Assembly: GCF_005280205.1 (NCBI RefSeq)
Contig: NZ_SUND01000009.1
Location: 1 to 64,000 of the forward strand
Origin: Bacillus yapensis
GTDB taxonomy: Bacteria; Bacillota; Bacilli; Bacillales; Cytobacillaceae
DNA: 64,000 nucleotides
Direction: 5' to 3'
The notes under the pieces were generated by a model. The model worked only from the letters and a program-made list of their open reading frames with translations. It made no database searches and had not been told where the DNA came from. The position numbers and the translations under genes are program-made. How positions within the stretch are numbered: position 1 is the stretch's first letter; every line of letters starts with the position of its first letter. Of the stretch, positions 18,952 through 27,388 are shown piece by piece.

Positions 18952-19749
18952 TTATTCCTCTAATCTTGGCTTTGTCGGATCACAGTCTGGTTTCGTAAGC
19001 TTTGATGAGCTTTGTGCAAGCTTCGTTAAATAATAGCATTCTTCACGCATCATATGATCCGCCATTAAAGGAGCAAAGGTTCCTAAAGCTTCTTTACTCA
19101 ACTCAAGCTCCTCAATCTCATCGAGAAAACCCATAAATAACTTCATTTCGAGTAAAACATCTTCATTAAAGCGGTCTAGTGCAGGAAATTCATGTAGATT
19201 AGTTCGTAAAAATCCAGTTAATTCAACAGCTTTTAGATAAAAATCCTCAAAATCCTTCGTAAATTCATCACTTTTTTCTTTAATTTTTTTCTCGATTCGA
19301 TCCATATTATCAGAAATTGCTCCTGCATGACCTGCTCCATCAAGAAGCCAAAGCAAGTGATGATGTAACTCATGAAAAATCGGAGGTACCGAACCATTTT
19401 TTAAATATCCTAGTATCAGCAAATACTCTTCAAGTTCGTTTACCATGTGACTCAAAAAAGTAGGACCCAGGTGGATCGTGATTTTTCCCACTAAGTGTCT
19501 TTCAATTAACTTTAATTTAAACTCTCTTAAGTTCTTTACCTTTGCTTCAGCTTGTTGACTCAATAAAATCAAATCACTTTCATTAACTTTGTTGAGTAAT
19601 TGATCAAAAGTAGTAATAAATCTCTTTGCTTGTTCGATTGCTTCTTTCTCATTTGGTCCTAAAGAATCATGGATAAATCTAGCATGATCACCTAATACCT
19701 GAAGCCAAAATAGATGTTCAAATCTAGCTGTTTCTACATAGTTTGCCAC
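18952..19749 (-). CDS. DUF2935 domain-containing protein
   Basis: A helical, His/Glu-rich protein of about 265 residues matching the DUF2935 family of Bacillaceae and clostridia. It contains two related helical-bundle halves. Recurrent E..FW/H..F and HH motifs (RFEHLFWLQVLGDHARF near the start, FHELHHHLLWLLDGAGHAGA in the middle, LMADHMMREECYYL near the end) suggest a ferritin-like metal-binding bundle; that is inference. GTG at 19749 has GAGGGGAG upstream; an ATG start ten codons earlier (19779) is the alternative. Confidence 0.85.
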   Translation of the reverse strand: MANYVETARFEHLFWLQVLGDHARFIHDSLGPNEKEAIEQAKRFITTFDQLLNKVNESDLILLSQQAEAKVKNLREFKLKLIERHLVGKITIHLGPTFLSHMVNELEEYLLILGYLKNGSVPPIFHELHHHLLWLLDGAGHAGAISDNMDRIEKKIKEKSDEFTKDFEDFYLKAVELTGFLRTNLHEFPALDRFNEDVLLEMKLFMGFLDEIEELELSKEALGTFAPLMADHMMREECYYLTKLAQSSSKLTKPDCDPTKPRLEE

Positions 19750-19918
19750 CCGTTTCTCCCCTCTCAGCTTCTTCCTCATAAAATATACATAAATGACTTT
19801 AGAAATATGACAAAAGCATCTCTATTCTTTTTTTGCAATTTTTAGAAATTTGAAGGAGTTTACAAGAAAATGTGGAATTATGTATGCGAAAAGGAATATT
19901 TTTTTGGAGGTGAAGCTG

Positions 19919-20452
19919 ATGACCACCGGCATACTTCTTTATCCAAGATTCAGTGAATATGAGCTGTCTGTCATCATATCCATCTTAACACAGGCCAATC
20001 ATCCGAAAATATTTATCGGCTTAAATGATCAAGCTGTTAAAGGCGAGGCTGGACTTACTTGCTTACCAGAAACAACAATCGACAACGTCAATATAGAAAT
20101 GCTCCAAAGTCTTGTCCTTCCTGGCGTTGATGACTTCCAGCATTTAATCGATAAAGAACCCCTTTTTCATTTTATAAGAAGGGTTTACGAACAAGATGCA
20201 GTTATAGGAGCCATTTCTAGCGCCCCATTTTTATTGGCTAAATCGGGTATTTTACTGGATCGATATTATACAACAGGAATTTCAAAACAAGCGCGTGAAT
20301 TTCTTGGTGTATTCTCTGAAAAAGGGTTTGTTGATGCTCCCTATGTTTTTGATAAAGGAATATTGACAGCTCAAGGAGCCTACTTTATTGACTTTGCCAA
20401 TAAATTTGGTCAAGTTCTAGAGCTTGACTATAATCCAAATTGGTATCGATAA
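19919..20452 (+). CDS. DJ-1/PfpI family protein (ThiJ-like)
   Basis: A 177-residue DJ-1 superfamily protein. It retains the fold (MTTGILLYPRFSEYELS at the start; SLVLPGVDDFQHL in the middle), but the nucleophile elbow reads GAISSAPFLLA, with Ser rather than Cys at the usual position, so glyoxalase/deglycase chemistry is doubtful. Start chosen at ATG 19919 behind TTGGAGGTGAAGCTG; the frame is open to 19850. Confidence 0.82.
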   Translation: MTTGILLYPRFSEYELSVIISILTQANHPKIFIGLNDQAVKGEAGLTCLPETTIDNVNIEMLQSLVLPGVDDFQHLIDKEPLFHFIRRVYEQDAVIGAISSAPFLLAKSGILLDRYYTTGISKQAREFLGVFSEKGFVDAPYVFDKGILTAQGAYFIDFANKFGQVLELDYNPNWYR

Positions 20453-20453
20453 G

Positions 20454-20491
20454 AAAAAACGAACAAAATCATTAGACTTTGTTCGTTTTTT
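20454..20491. terminator. Bidirectional terminator between DJ-1 gene and fruA
   Basis: AAAAAACGAACAAA/TTTGTTCGTTTTTT, a perfect 14-bp A/T-flanked stem between convergent genes. Confidence 0.88.
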
Positions 20492-20497
20492 GCGACA

Positions 20498-22366
20498 TTA
20501 TTTAATTGGTTTCTTAACAATAGCAAGTAATAATGCAGAAACGATGGCACCGATAATAATTGCTAGTAAATACATAAACCAACCTCCGTCAACAAGAGGA
20601 ATAACGAATAATCCCCCATGTGGTGCACGAAGTCCAATTCCAAATAGCATGGATAAAGCACCAGCAACTGCTGAACCTGCCATCAGTGACGGAATGACAC
20701 GAACAGGATCTGCCGCAGCAAATGGGATGGCCCCTTCTGTAATAAAGGATAATCCCATAATATAATTTACTTTTCCTGCTTCACGTTCTTGCTTATTGAA
20801 GCGATTTTTAAAGAATGTTGTAGCTAAAGCAATTCCTAATGGTGGTACCATTCCAGCTGCCATAATGGCTGCCATCGGTTCATACACTCCGTTTGCTAAC
20901 AATCCTGTTCCAAATACATACGCAGCTTTGTTTACAGGACCACCCATATCAAATGACATCATTAATCCTAAAACAATTCCTAATAGGACTGCGTTCCCAG
21001 TACCTAGACTAGAAAGCCAATCTGAAATCGCTGTATTCAGTGCTCCAACTGGTTTGTTCACAACATAAAGCATAATAAATCCGGTTAAAGCAATTCCTAA
21101 TAACGGATAGAGTAAGATTGTCTTAATTCCTTCAAGAGATGCAGGTAGGCCAGACAACAGCTTTTTTAAGCCTACGACTAAATAACCCGCAAGGAAACCA
21201 GCCACTAATCCACCAAGGAAGCCTGCTCCCCCATTTGCAGCAAGCAATCCACCTACCATACCAGCTGCAAATCCTGGACGATCAGCAATACTCATTGCGA
21301 TAAATCCTGCTAAAATCGGAACCATTAAGCCAAACGCTGTTCCTCCACCGATCGTATTTAAAGCTTCAGCTATCGGATGATAGGTTGGGTCATCTGGATT
21401 TGAAGCGTTAATCCCAAATAAGAAGCTAATAGCAATCAAGATTCCTCCACCTACCACAAACGGTAGCATATTAGAAACACCGCTCATTAAATGCTTGTAG
21501 ATGGTTGAGCCAATTCCTCTCGTTTCTTGTTTTGCATCGCTAGTAGAAGTCCCTTTTCCTTTAAAAATTGGAGCATCTTGCTTGAGCGCTCTGTCAATTA
21601 ATTGCTGGGCTTTGCGAATTCCATCAGCAACTGGTGCTTCAATTACATGTTTCCCACTAAAACGATTCATTTCCACATTCGTATCAGCAGCCACAATAAC
21701 TGCTACAGCGTTTTCAATTTCCTCTGCAGTTAATACGTTTTTCGCTCCACCTGAACCATTTGTTTCAACCTTAATCTCTACACCCATTTCCTGCGCCTTC
21801 TGTTTTAAAGAATCCGCTGCCATATAAGTGTGAGCAATTCCAGTCGGACAAGCTGTTACTGCTACAATAAAGTTTTTCTTCCCAGCCATAGATTGCTCTT
21901 CTGCTTCTTCCTCTTTATCATGACTGTCAATAATCTTAAGGACATCATCTTCTGTTTCAGCTTCTAAAAGTTGCTTGCGGACTTCTTCATTCATGAGGAT
22001 CGTTGAAAGTCTTGAAAGTGCTTCTAAATGAGTATTATTGGCACCTTCTGTTGCAGCAATCATAAAAAACAAATGAGCTGGTTGTCCATCTAATGACTGA
22101 TAATCTACGCCGGAAACGGAACGACCGAAAGCAATAGCTGCTTCTCGAACAGCTTTCGTCTTAGCATGCGGAATTGCAATTCCTTCTCCAATTCCCGTTG
22201 TGCTCTGACCCTCTCTTGCCAAAATCGCTTTTTTGAATTCCTCTATATCGGCTAGCTTATTTGCTTGCTGAAGTACATCAACAAGCTCATCAATTGCTTG
22301 ATTTTTTCTATTTCCATTTATGGAAAGCTTAATGGTATCTTTAGTTAACAATTCGGTAATTCTCAT
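20498..22366 (-). CDS. fruA: PTS fructose transporter subunit IIABC
   Basis: Takes up fructose and phosphorylates it to fructose-1-phosphate. Domain order IIA-IIB-IIC in about 622 residues: phospho-His66 in IAIPHAKT (IIA), phospho-Cys172 in VTACPTGIAHTY (IIB), then a hydrophobic IIC domain with Gly-rich helices and SFDMGGPVNKAAYVFG. The start overlaps the fruK stop (ATGA), indicating coupling. Last gene of fruRKA. Confidence 0.96.
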   Translation of the reverse strand: MRITELLTKDTIKLSINGNRKNQAIDELVDVLQQANKLADIEEFKKAILAREGQSTTGIGEGIAIPHAKTKAVREAAIAFGRSVSGVDYQSLDGQPAHLFFMIAATEGANNTHLEALSRLSTILMNEEVRKQLLEAETEDDVLKIIDSHDKEEEAEEQSMAGKKNFIVAVTACPTGIAHTYMAADSLKQKAQEMGVEIKVETNGSGGAKNVLTAEEIENAVAVIVAADTNVEMNRFSGKHVIEAPVADGIRKAQQLIDRALKQDAPIFKGKGTSTSDAKQETRGIGSTIYKHLMSGVSNMLPFVVGGGILIAISFLFGINASNPDDPTYHPIAEALNTIGGGTAFGLMVPILAGFIAMSIADRPGFAAGMVGGLLAANGGAGFLGGLVAGFLAGYLVVGLKKLLSGLPASLEGIKTILLYPLLGIALTGFIMLYVVNKPVGALNTAISDWLSSLGTGNAVLLGIVLGLMMSFDMGGPVNKAAYVFGTGLLANGVYEPMAAIMAAGMVPPLGIALATTFFKNRFNKQEREAGKVNYIMGLSFITEGAIPFAAADPVRVIPSLMAGSAVAGALSMLFGIGLRAPHGGLFVIPLVDGGWFMYLLAIIIGAIVSALLLAIVKKPIK

Positions 22367-23289
22367 ATTTCGTTCCCCATTTCTTGTTCTATTTCGACTT
22401 GTGCTAAAACGTCTATTATCTTTTCCTTCGTACAAAGCCCCATTGAGAATGCGGTTGCACTTCCGCTTGCAACACTAAATCGAAATGCCTCTCTATAATC
22501 GTTAGTCTCTTGGTATTTAGCAATAAAACCCGCCACCATTGAATCTCCTGCACCAACAGAACTCTTTAGTTCCCCTTTAGGTGTATTCGAGATTAATGTG
22601 ATGTCTTTATTAACAAATACAGCCCCTTTATCAGCCAACGAAACAATCACATTATCAGCACCCATTTGCACTAATTTTTTCGCATAAGGAATCGCTTGTT
22701 CAGCACTTGTTATTTCCACATCGAAAAATCCACCGAGTTCATGATGATTTGGTTTTATTAGGAAAGGATTATAAGAAAGGATCGTTTTCAGTAGATCCCC
22801 TTCCGCATCTACAATGCATTTTGCACCTGTTTGCTGACAAATTTCCGCTAATTGCTCATACGTATTACTTGGCATCGAGTTTGGAATACTTCCAGCTAGA
22901 ACAAGAACATCCTCTCCGCTAAGCCCTCGAACTTGGTTTTTTAGTGATTCAAAATCATGCGCTGAGATAGTTGGACCCTTTGCATTTACTTCCGTTTCTT
23001 CAGTGGCACGTAACTTGACATTTATACGCGTGTCTTCATCGACTCTTACAAAATCAGTCTCAATTCCATTATTTTTTAAAAAGTCTTCAATATATGAACC
23101 AGTGAAGCCGCCAACAAATCCTAAAGCTTTACTAGTTACTCCAACTTGCTTGAGAACTTGTGAAACGTTTATTCCCTTTCCTCCAGGAAATTTCGATTCA
23201 TTACTGGAACGATTTAAGCCTCCTAAAAGGACTTCTTCTAGTTCGACGATATAGTCTAAAGATGGATTTAACGTTACTGTGTAGATCAT
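22363..23289 (-). CDS. fruK: 1-phosphofructokinase
   Basis: ATP-dependent phosphorylation of fructose-1-phosphate to fructose-1,6-bisphosphate. A 308-residue PfkB-family kinase with substrate motif KFPGGKGINVS (about 33-43), FVGGFTG and the C-terminal GAGDSMVAGF signature with catalytic Asp249. Overlaps fruR by 4 bases and fruA by 3 to 4. Confidence 0.96.
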   Translation of the reverse strand: MIYTVTLNPSLDYIVELEEVLLGGLNRSSNESKFPGGKGINVSQVLKQVGVTSKALGFVGGFTGSYIEDFLKNNGIETDFVRVDEDTRINVKLRATEETEVNAKGPTISAHDFESLKNQVRGLSGEDVLVLAGSIPNSMPSNTYEQLAEICQQTGAKCIVDAEGDLLKTILSYNPFLIKPNHHELGGFFDVEITSAEQAIPYAKKLVQMGADNVIVSLADKGAVFVNKDITLISNTPKGELKSSVGAGDSMVAGFIAKYQETNDYREAFRFSVASGSATAFSMGLCTKEKIIDVLAQVEIEQEMGNEI

Positions 23290-24035
23290 GCTGTCACAAC
23301 CTTTATATCTGTTTTACCTGCATACTGATTTTTAATGTCAGATTCGAGGTCATTTGTAATTATAGTAGCTGTTTTAATGTCGGCAATTCTGGCAAAAGCA
23401 ACCTCTGAAAACTTCGAATCATCGGCTAGAATAAAAGCCTCTCTAGATAAGGACATCGCTAATTGTTTTACAGCAGCCTCTTCTTGATCTGGAGTCGTAT
23501 AGCCATATTGAGGATGAATTCCGTTAACACCCATGAAACACTTATCAAAACGATAATGTTCAAGGCTCGCTATCGCATCACGGCCAACAACCGCATTCGT
23601 TGAAGGTTTCACGAATCCTCCAATCAAATAAGTTTTTATATTTTTTTCAAGTAATAATGGAATGTGAGTGATTCCGTTCGTAACAACAACAATGTTTTCC
23701 GGTAGAAAAGGAATCATTTCTACAATTGTCGAACCTGCATCTAAATAAATAGATTCACCTTCTTCGATCAGACCAACTGCAAATTGAGCGATTTTTTGTT
23801 TTGCTTGATGGTTTTTGGAAGATTTCTCATTCATGGTTGGTTCCTGTAATTTACCTTGTAATTTAGATGCACCACCATGGACTCTTTTTAAGTATTCTTT
23901 TTTTTCAAGCACGGTTAAATCACGACGGATTGTAGATTCTGAAGAACTAGTTAACTCTACAAGCTCCTGAATTTTGACTGTATTTTTCTCCTTTAAGAGC
24001 TGTAGAATCTTCTCATGACGTTCAGTTTCTAGCAA
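23286..24035 (-). CDS. fruR: DeoR-family fructose operon repressor
   Basis: A 249-residue DeoR regulator: N-terminal winged HTH (QELVELTSSSESTIRRDL, about 20-37) followed by the sugar-phosphate sensing domain with LDAGSTIVEM and the IADIKTATIITND end. As first gene of fruRKA it should repress its own operon and be released by fructose-1-phosphate, as in B. subtilis. TTG start with AAAGGAGG upstream. Confidence 0.93.
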   Translation of the reverse strand: MLETERHEKILQLLKEKNTVKIQELVELTSSSESTIRRDLTVLEKKEYLKRVHGGASKLQGKLQEPTMNEKSSKNHQAKQKIAQFAVGLIEEGESIYLDAGSTIVEMIPFLPENIVVVTNGITHIPLLLEKNIKTYLIGGFVKPSTNAVVGRDAIASLEHYRFDKCFMGVNGIHPQYGYTTPDQEEAAVKQLAMSLSREAFILADDSKFSEVAFARIADIKTATIITNDLESDIKNQYAGKTDIKVVTA

Positions 24036-24050
24036 ATGGCACCGCCTCCT

Positions 24051-24064
24051 TTAAAGCGTTTTCA
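24051..24064 (-). promoter_or_regulatory. Candidate CcpA cre site in the fru leader
   Basis: TGAAAACGCTTTAA on the minus strand matches 13 of 14 positions of the cre consensus. It lies between the promoter -10 and the fruR start, a position typical for CcpA roadblock repression. Confidence 0.6.
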
Positions 24065-24078
24065 TCTATTGTGTTTTT

Positions 24079-24107
24079 ATCATACTTCAAAATATATTCA
24101 AAATCAA
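24079..24107 (-). promoter_or_regulatory. fruRKA promoter
   Basis: TTGATT (complement of 24102-24107), a 17-base spacer and TATGAT (complement of 24079-24084) upstream of fruR. The -35 and spacer lie inside the direct-repeat operator array. Confidence 0.75.
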
Positions 24108-24153
24108 TCAAAATCCTTCATTATTTTTCAAAAACGTTCAAAATCCGTCAAAT
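24087..24153. promoter_or_regulatory. Probable FruR operator: direct repeats phased at 10 bp
   Basis: The trinucleotide TCA recurs at 24098, 24108, 24118, 24128, 24138 and 24148, exactly every 10 bases, mostly within the decamer pattern AAATCNNTCA (minus strand TGANNGATTT); an extra TCA lies at 24087. The array covers the fru -35 and upstream DNA. DeoR-family repressors often bind short direct repeats, so FruR is the natural candidate; that is inference. Confidence 0.6.
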
Positions 24154-24171
24154 TAATGAATGATTGTGTCT

Positions 24172-24199
24172 TTGCTGAAGGCATGGTAGCATGTATAAG
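24172..24199 (+). promoter_or_regulatory. Promoter of the small membrane protein gene
   Basis: TTGCTG (24172-24177), a 16-base spacer and TATAAG (24194-24199), 29 bases before the ATG; divergent from the fru promoter and next to its repeat array. Confidence 0.5.
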
Positions 24200-24227
24200 G
24201 ATTTATAAAGAATTGGAGAGAAAATAC

Positions 24228-24554
24228 ATGTCAAAAATAACAACCTTTTATCGTGAGTTTTTCATCATACTTCTTCTTGTAGTACTATTTTTTGGACTTT
24301 TCGGTACACTAAATGATCGTATTATTCAATTAATTACTGATTCAGCTAGTAACGAATTGATGGCGAAAAGTTTCTTCTATAAATCTTTATTTTTCATCCA
24401 AGCTCTTGGACTTTTAGGATTTATATTAATTGCTTATAAAAATGGACTGCCAATAAAAAGAAAAGTAAAGCGATTGCCTAAAAAGACCATTAACATCATC
24501 ATTCTAATTTCATCTGCACTCATTTTGATTCCTTATGTTTTAATGTTATTTTAA
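24228..24554 (+). CDS. Hypothetical three-helix membrane protein
   Basis: A 108-residue protein with hydrophobic segments near 9-30, 52-70 and 85-107, separated by a basic loop (KRKVKRLPKKT). I do not recognise the family. ATG 24228 has TTGGAGAG at suitable distance, although the frame is open to 24036. It is divergent from fruRKA and ahead of sspH, which has its own promoter. Confidence 0.7.
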   Translation: MSKITTFYREFFIILLLVVLFFGLFGTLNDRIIQLITDSASNELMAKSFFYKSLFFIQALGLLGFILIAYKNGLPIKRKVKRLPKKTINIIILISSALILIPYVLMLF

Positions 24555-24563
24555 ACAAATGAC

Positions 24564-24593
24564 TGCATAAATTTTAAGAACCCTCACAAACTA
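24564..24593 (+). promoter_or_regulatory. SigG/SigF-like forespore promoter of sspH
   Basis: TGCATA (24564-24569), a 17-base spacer and CAAACTA (24587-24593), close to the SigG consensus TGAATA-N17/18-CATACTA, directly ahead of a small acid-soluble spore protein gene. Confidence 0.7.
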
Positions 24594-24620
24594 AAATGAC
24601 CAAAAGTGAGGGGTGAGATA

Positions 24621-24800
24621 ATGGAAGTAAAGCGTGTAAAGCAGATCTTATCATCTTCAGCCGATATTGAAGTGCAATATAACGGGGCATCTGTTTGGAT
24701 AGACAAATTAAATGAAGATGGACAAACTGTAACTGTGCATTTACGTGGACCATTAGAAGAACGAACAACTGTTGATATCACTGAGTTAGAAGAAAAATGA
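24621..24800 (+). CDS. sspH: H-type small acid-soluble spore protein
   Basis: A 59-residue protein with the SspH family pattern: MEVKRVKQILSSSADIEV, then YNGASVWIDKL and a VTVH...VDITELEE tail. SspH is a minor forespore protein of Bacillus. RBS GAGGGGTGAG. The forespore promoter ahead and terminator behind mark it as monocistronic. Confidence 0.88.
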   Translation: MEVKRVKQILSSSADIEVQYNGASVWIDKLNEDGQTVTVHLRGPLEERTTVDITELEEK

Positions 24801-24893
24801 GCATTTAGTAATAGGTTGAATTACACAGTTCCCTATGATAGAATAATTTTATTACATATGGTCGTTCTTACTCGAACACCGTCTCTTATTTTG

Positions 24894-24919
24894 CCGTTCC
24901 AATTGGAGCGGTTTTTTTC
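24894..24919 (+). terminator. Terminator of sspH
   Basis: CCGTTCC/GGAGCGG stem (one G-T pair) followed by TTTTTTT, about 95 bases after the sspH stop. Confidence 0.75.
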
Positions 24920-24937
24920 TTTCTTATTAATGAATAA

Positions 24938-24971
24938 AAAGGAGCCTTATTGTTTAAAATAAGACTCCTTT
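24938..24971 (-). terminator. Terminator of the CAP-domain lipoprotein gene
   Basis: AAAGGAG.CTTATT/AATAAG.CTCCTTT stem with flanking A/T tracts, just after the stop at 24979. Confidence 0.8.
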
Positions 24972-24978
24972 AAATCGT

Positions 24979-25971
24979 TTATCTTCCTACAAACATTTGA
25001 GTCCAATGGTTACCAGTTGCTTCGTGACCGACTCCAATGTGAGTAAAATCCTTGCTCATAATATTTTTTCTATGGCCTTCACTATTCATCCATGCTTGTA
25101 CAACTTCTTGTGGCGTTCTTTGACCTTGGGCAATGTTTTCACCTGCAGATTTGTAAGTTACGCCAAAATCTCTCATCATATCAAATGGTGAACCATATGT
25201 TGGACTTGTATGCGAGAAATAATTTTTGGCCTGCATATCTTGCGATTTCTTTAGTGCTACTGAACTTAATTGAGCATCTGCCTTTAAAGCTGGAAGGCCA
25301 CCTTTAGCTCTTTCTTGATTCGTTAAGTCAATGACCTGTTGAGCGTATTGACTAATATTGCCTCCTGCATTTTGTTGCTGTTGTTGTGCTGGTTGTTTCT
25401 GTGCAGGCTGTTGTTTTGCCGGTTGTTGTTGCGTTGGCTGCTGCTGCGCCGGTTGTTGTTGCGTTGGCGGTTGTTGTGCCGGTTGTTGAGCTTGTGGTTT
25501 TTGCACCTGTTGCTGAGCTTGTTGCTGTGCCTGTTGTCTTAATTGTGGTGTTAATTGTCCAAATCTTGCTTTTAGCTGTTGTTCAATTTGTTTTTGTAGC
25601 TCCGCAATTTGATTACCGTCAATTGGCGTGAATGAATATTTTGCATCTTCTATTACTACCGCTCTCGTATGCGGATAATTTTGACTCGACATATTAGTAA
25701 AGGAAGCAGAAATGTCTGGATTTTCATTTTTATTATTTCTTTCATTCCTTCTGTCATTATTGTCATTTATGACATTGTCCAGATTAAAGTTATCCCCATT
25801 TGTCCAATTTCGATCAAAGTATCCCCGATTGTTTCCATCATTTCGAACATTGAGGGTACCCGCTCGGTTATCATTTGATGGATCATACGCTGTATCATCC
25901 CCCACACCACATGCAGTAAGTCCGAGTAGTAACGCAGATGTAACTAGAACATTACGTGTTTTCCTTAACAA
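24979..25971 (-). CDS. CAP-domain (SCP/PR1, YkwD-like) lipoprotein with Gln/Pro-rich linker
   Basis: A 330-residue lipoprotein: signal peptide with lipobox LTAC (Cys21), an Asn/Asp/Arg-rich low-complexity segment (about 25-90), a short folded segment (about 100-145), a strongly biased QQPAQ/QQPTQ repeat linker (about 145-205) and a C-terminal CAP domain (about 210-330) with SHTSPTYGSPFDMM, GENIAQG, W.NSEGHRKNI and HIGVG. Bacterial CAP proteins are exported; many Bacillus members (YkwD, YlaJ-like) are spore-associated. Start is TTG at 25971 behind AAAGGAGGAG. A divergent paralogue begins at 26494. Confidence 0.9.
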   Translation of the reverse strand: MLRKTRNVLVTSALLLGLTACGVGDDTAYDPSNDNRAGTLNVRNDGNNRGYFDRNWTNGDNFNLDNVINDNNDRRNERNNKNENPDISASFTNMSSQNYPHTRAVVIEDAKYSFTPIDGNQIAELQKQIEQQLKARFGQLTPQLRQQAQQQAQQQVQKPQAQQPAQQPPTQQQPAQQQPTQQQPAKQQPAQKQPAQQQQQNAGGNISQYAQQVIDLTNQERAKGGLPALKADAQLSSVALKKSQDMQAKNYFSHTSPTYGSPFDMMRDFGVTYKSAGENIAQGQRTPQEVVQAWMNSEGHRKNIMSKDFTHIGVGHEATGNHWTQMFVGR

Positions 25972-26493
25972 TTCAAAACTCCTCCTTTAAGATATTCTAA
26001 TTACGTACTTAGTTTTGATTATCACGAGGGAATATATAGATGGTAATTATCGTTGCAATTGGAAACGGTATTCCGTTCATGAATTATTCAAAGAAGGACA
26101 GAATATATTTAAGAATTGTGCCGAACTTACATAAAAGCTTGTCTTTGGTGCTTTAGTGATTATTAATGATTTCACTTAGCTTCCACGTAATTCTTGAAAC
26201 AAATCTATCAAACTGGACACACTTTCGTTATGTATGTAAAGTTCTTTATCAATTCCAGTGCCTGTCAACCCTCTTTTGCAGGAAATACACGGATTAACTT
26301 GATTTTTTTTCCATTTGTTTTACATAAGAAAATTTGGCATTTCACTTTGTCCTGATGGTCTTAAAGAAGATATTTCAAAAAGTTCAATTTTTAAGAATTC
26401 CTGCAATGTAAAATCCTTCCTAAAATATGACAAAAAACGCATGCTACTATTTAGGTGCAAGCAAAACACGAATCTTTTTTAGGAGGAATACGA
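25972..26493. other. Intergenic region between the divergent CAP genes
   Basis: About 520 AT-rich bases with the two RBSs at the ends (AAAGGAGGAG on minus, TTAGGAGGAA on plus). A CATGCTACTA sequence near 26440 resembles a sporulation-type -10, but I could not pair it with a convincing -35. No other gene or repeat is seen. Confidence 0.5.
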
Positions 26494-27279
26494 ATGAAAA
26501 AGAAAATGATCTTACCTATTGCGGCCGCAGCTGGCCTACTATTTACTTCAACTGGAATCACGAACGCGGATGCCACTGAATTAGACACAAAAGTGGAAAA
26601 GAACGTCTATGTCTACCAATCTGGCAACTTCAACAAAGAACAAATAAATAGTTTTTTAGAGAAATATTTAAAAGACTTCAATATTAATTGGGATTTCTTA
26701 AACAAACAAGTACCTAGTATAGAAGCAACTCAACCAGAAAAACCAGCTAATAAGCCAGTTGAAGCTGAAAAGCCGGCTCAAGCTCAAAAGCCTGTGCAAA
26801 CTGCACCAAAACCAACAACACCTGTACAGCAGGAAAAGTCAGCTACTCAAACACCTGCACCTGCTCCAACAGAGCAAACAGAAAATAATGCAACTTCCCA
26901 AGTAAGCGCATTTGAACAAAAGGTAGTTGATCTAACAAATCAGGAGCGCGCAAAACAAGGCCTTCCTGCCTTAAAATTAGACACTGAATTAAGCAAAGTA
27001 GCGAAAGCAAAATCTCAGGATATGAATTCAAAAGGCTATTTTAGCCATACGAGCCCAACTTACGGTTCTCCATTTGATATGATGAAGCAATTCGGTATTT
27101 CATATCGTTCTGCCGGGGAAAATATCGCGATGGGACAACAATCACCTGAAGAAGTAGTACAAGCGTGGATGAATAGTGAAGGACACCGCGCTAACATTCT
27201 AAATGGTTCTTACACACATATCGGAGTTGGATATGTAGAGAGTGGAAACTACTGGACACAAATGTTTATTGGTAAATAA
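26494..27279 (+). CDS. Secreted CAP-domain (SCP/PR1, YkwD-like) protein
   Basis: A 261-residue exported protein: Sec signal peptide (to about ADA at 26), a unique N-terminal segment (about 30-80), a Lys/Pro/Ala/Gln-rich linker (about 80-140), and a C-terminal CAP domain (about 143-261) with SHTSPTYGSPFDMM, GENIAMG, W.NSEGHRANI and HIGVGY. The CAP domain is nearly the same as in the divergent lipoprotein at 24979, but this copy has no lipobox. ATG 26494 follows TTAGGAGGAA; the upstream in-frame ATG at 26455 lacks an RBS. Confidence 0.9.
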   Translation: MKKKMILPIAAAAGLLFTSTGITNADATELDTKVEKNVYVYQSGNFNKEQINSFLEKYLKDFNINWDFLNKQVPSIEATQPEKPANKPVEAEKPAQAQKPVQTAPKPTTPVQQEKSATQTPAPAPTEQTENNATSQVSAFEQKVVDLTNQERAKQGLPALKLDTELSKVAKAKSQDMNSKGYFSHTSPTYGSPFDMMKQFGISYRSAGENIAMGQQSPEEVVQAWMNSEGHRANILNGSYTHIGVGYVESGNYWTQMFIGK

Positions 27280-27283
27280 TATA

Positions 27284-27327
27284 AGCATACAAAAACCAGA
27301 TCTCTTGATCTGGTTTCTTTGTATGCC
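27284..27327 (+). terminator. Terminator of the secreted CAP gene
   Basis: Long hairpin GCATACAAA.AACCAGATC/GATCTGGTT...TTTGTATGC directly after the stop. Confidence 0.85.
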
Positions 27328-27388
27328 TAAGACTATAGATTTAAGGAACGAAACGCTCTACTTATGACAGTTGGCACGACAGAGGTTT

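Noticed and set aside
25339-25631. Long plus-strand Leu/Val-rich frames opposite the CAP lipoprotein
   Set aside because: They are mirror images of the CAA/CAG-rich QQPAQ repeat coding sequence.
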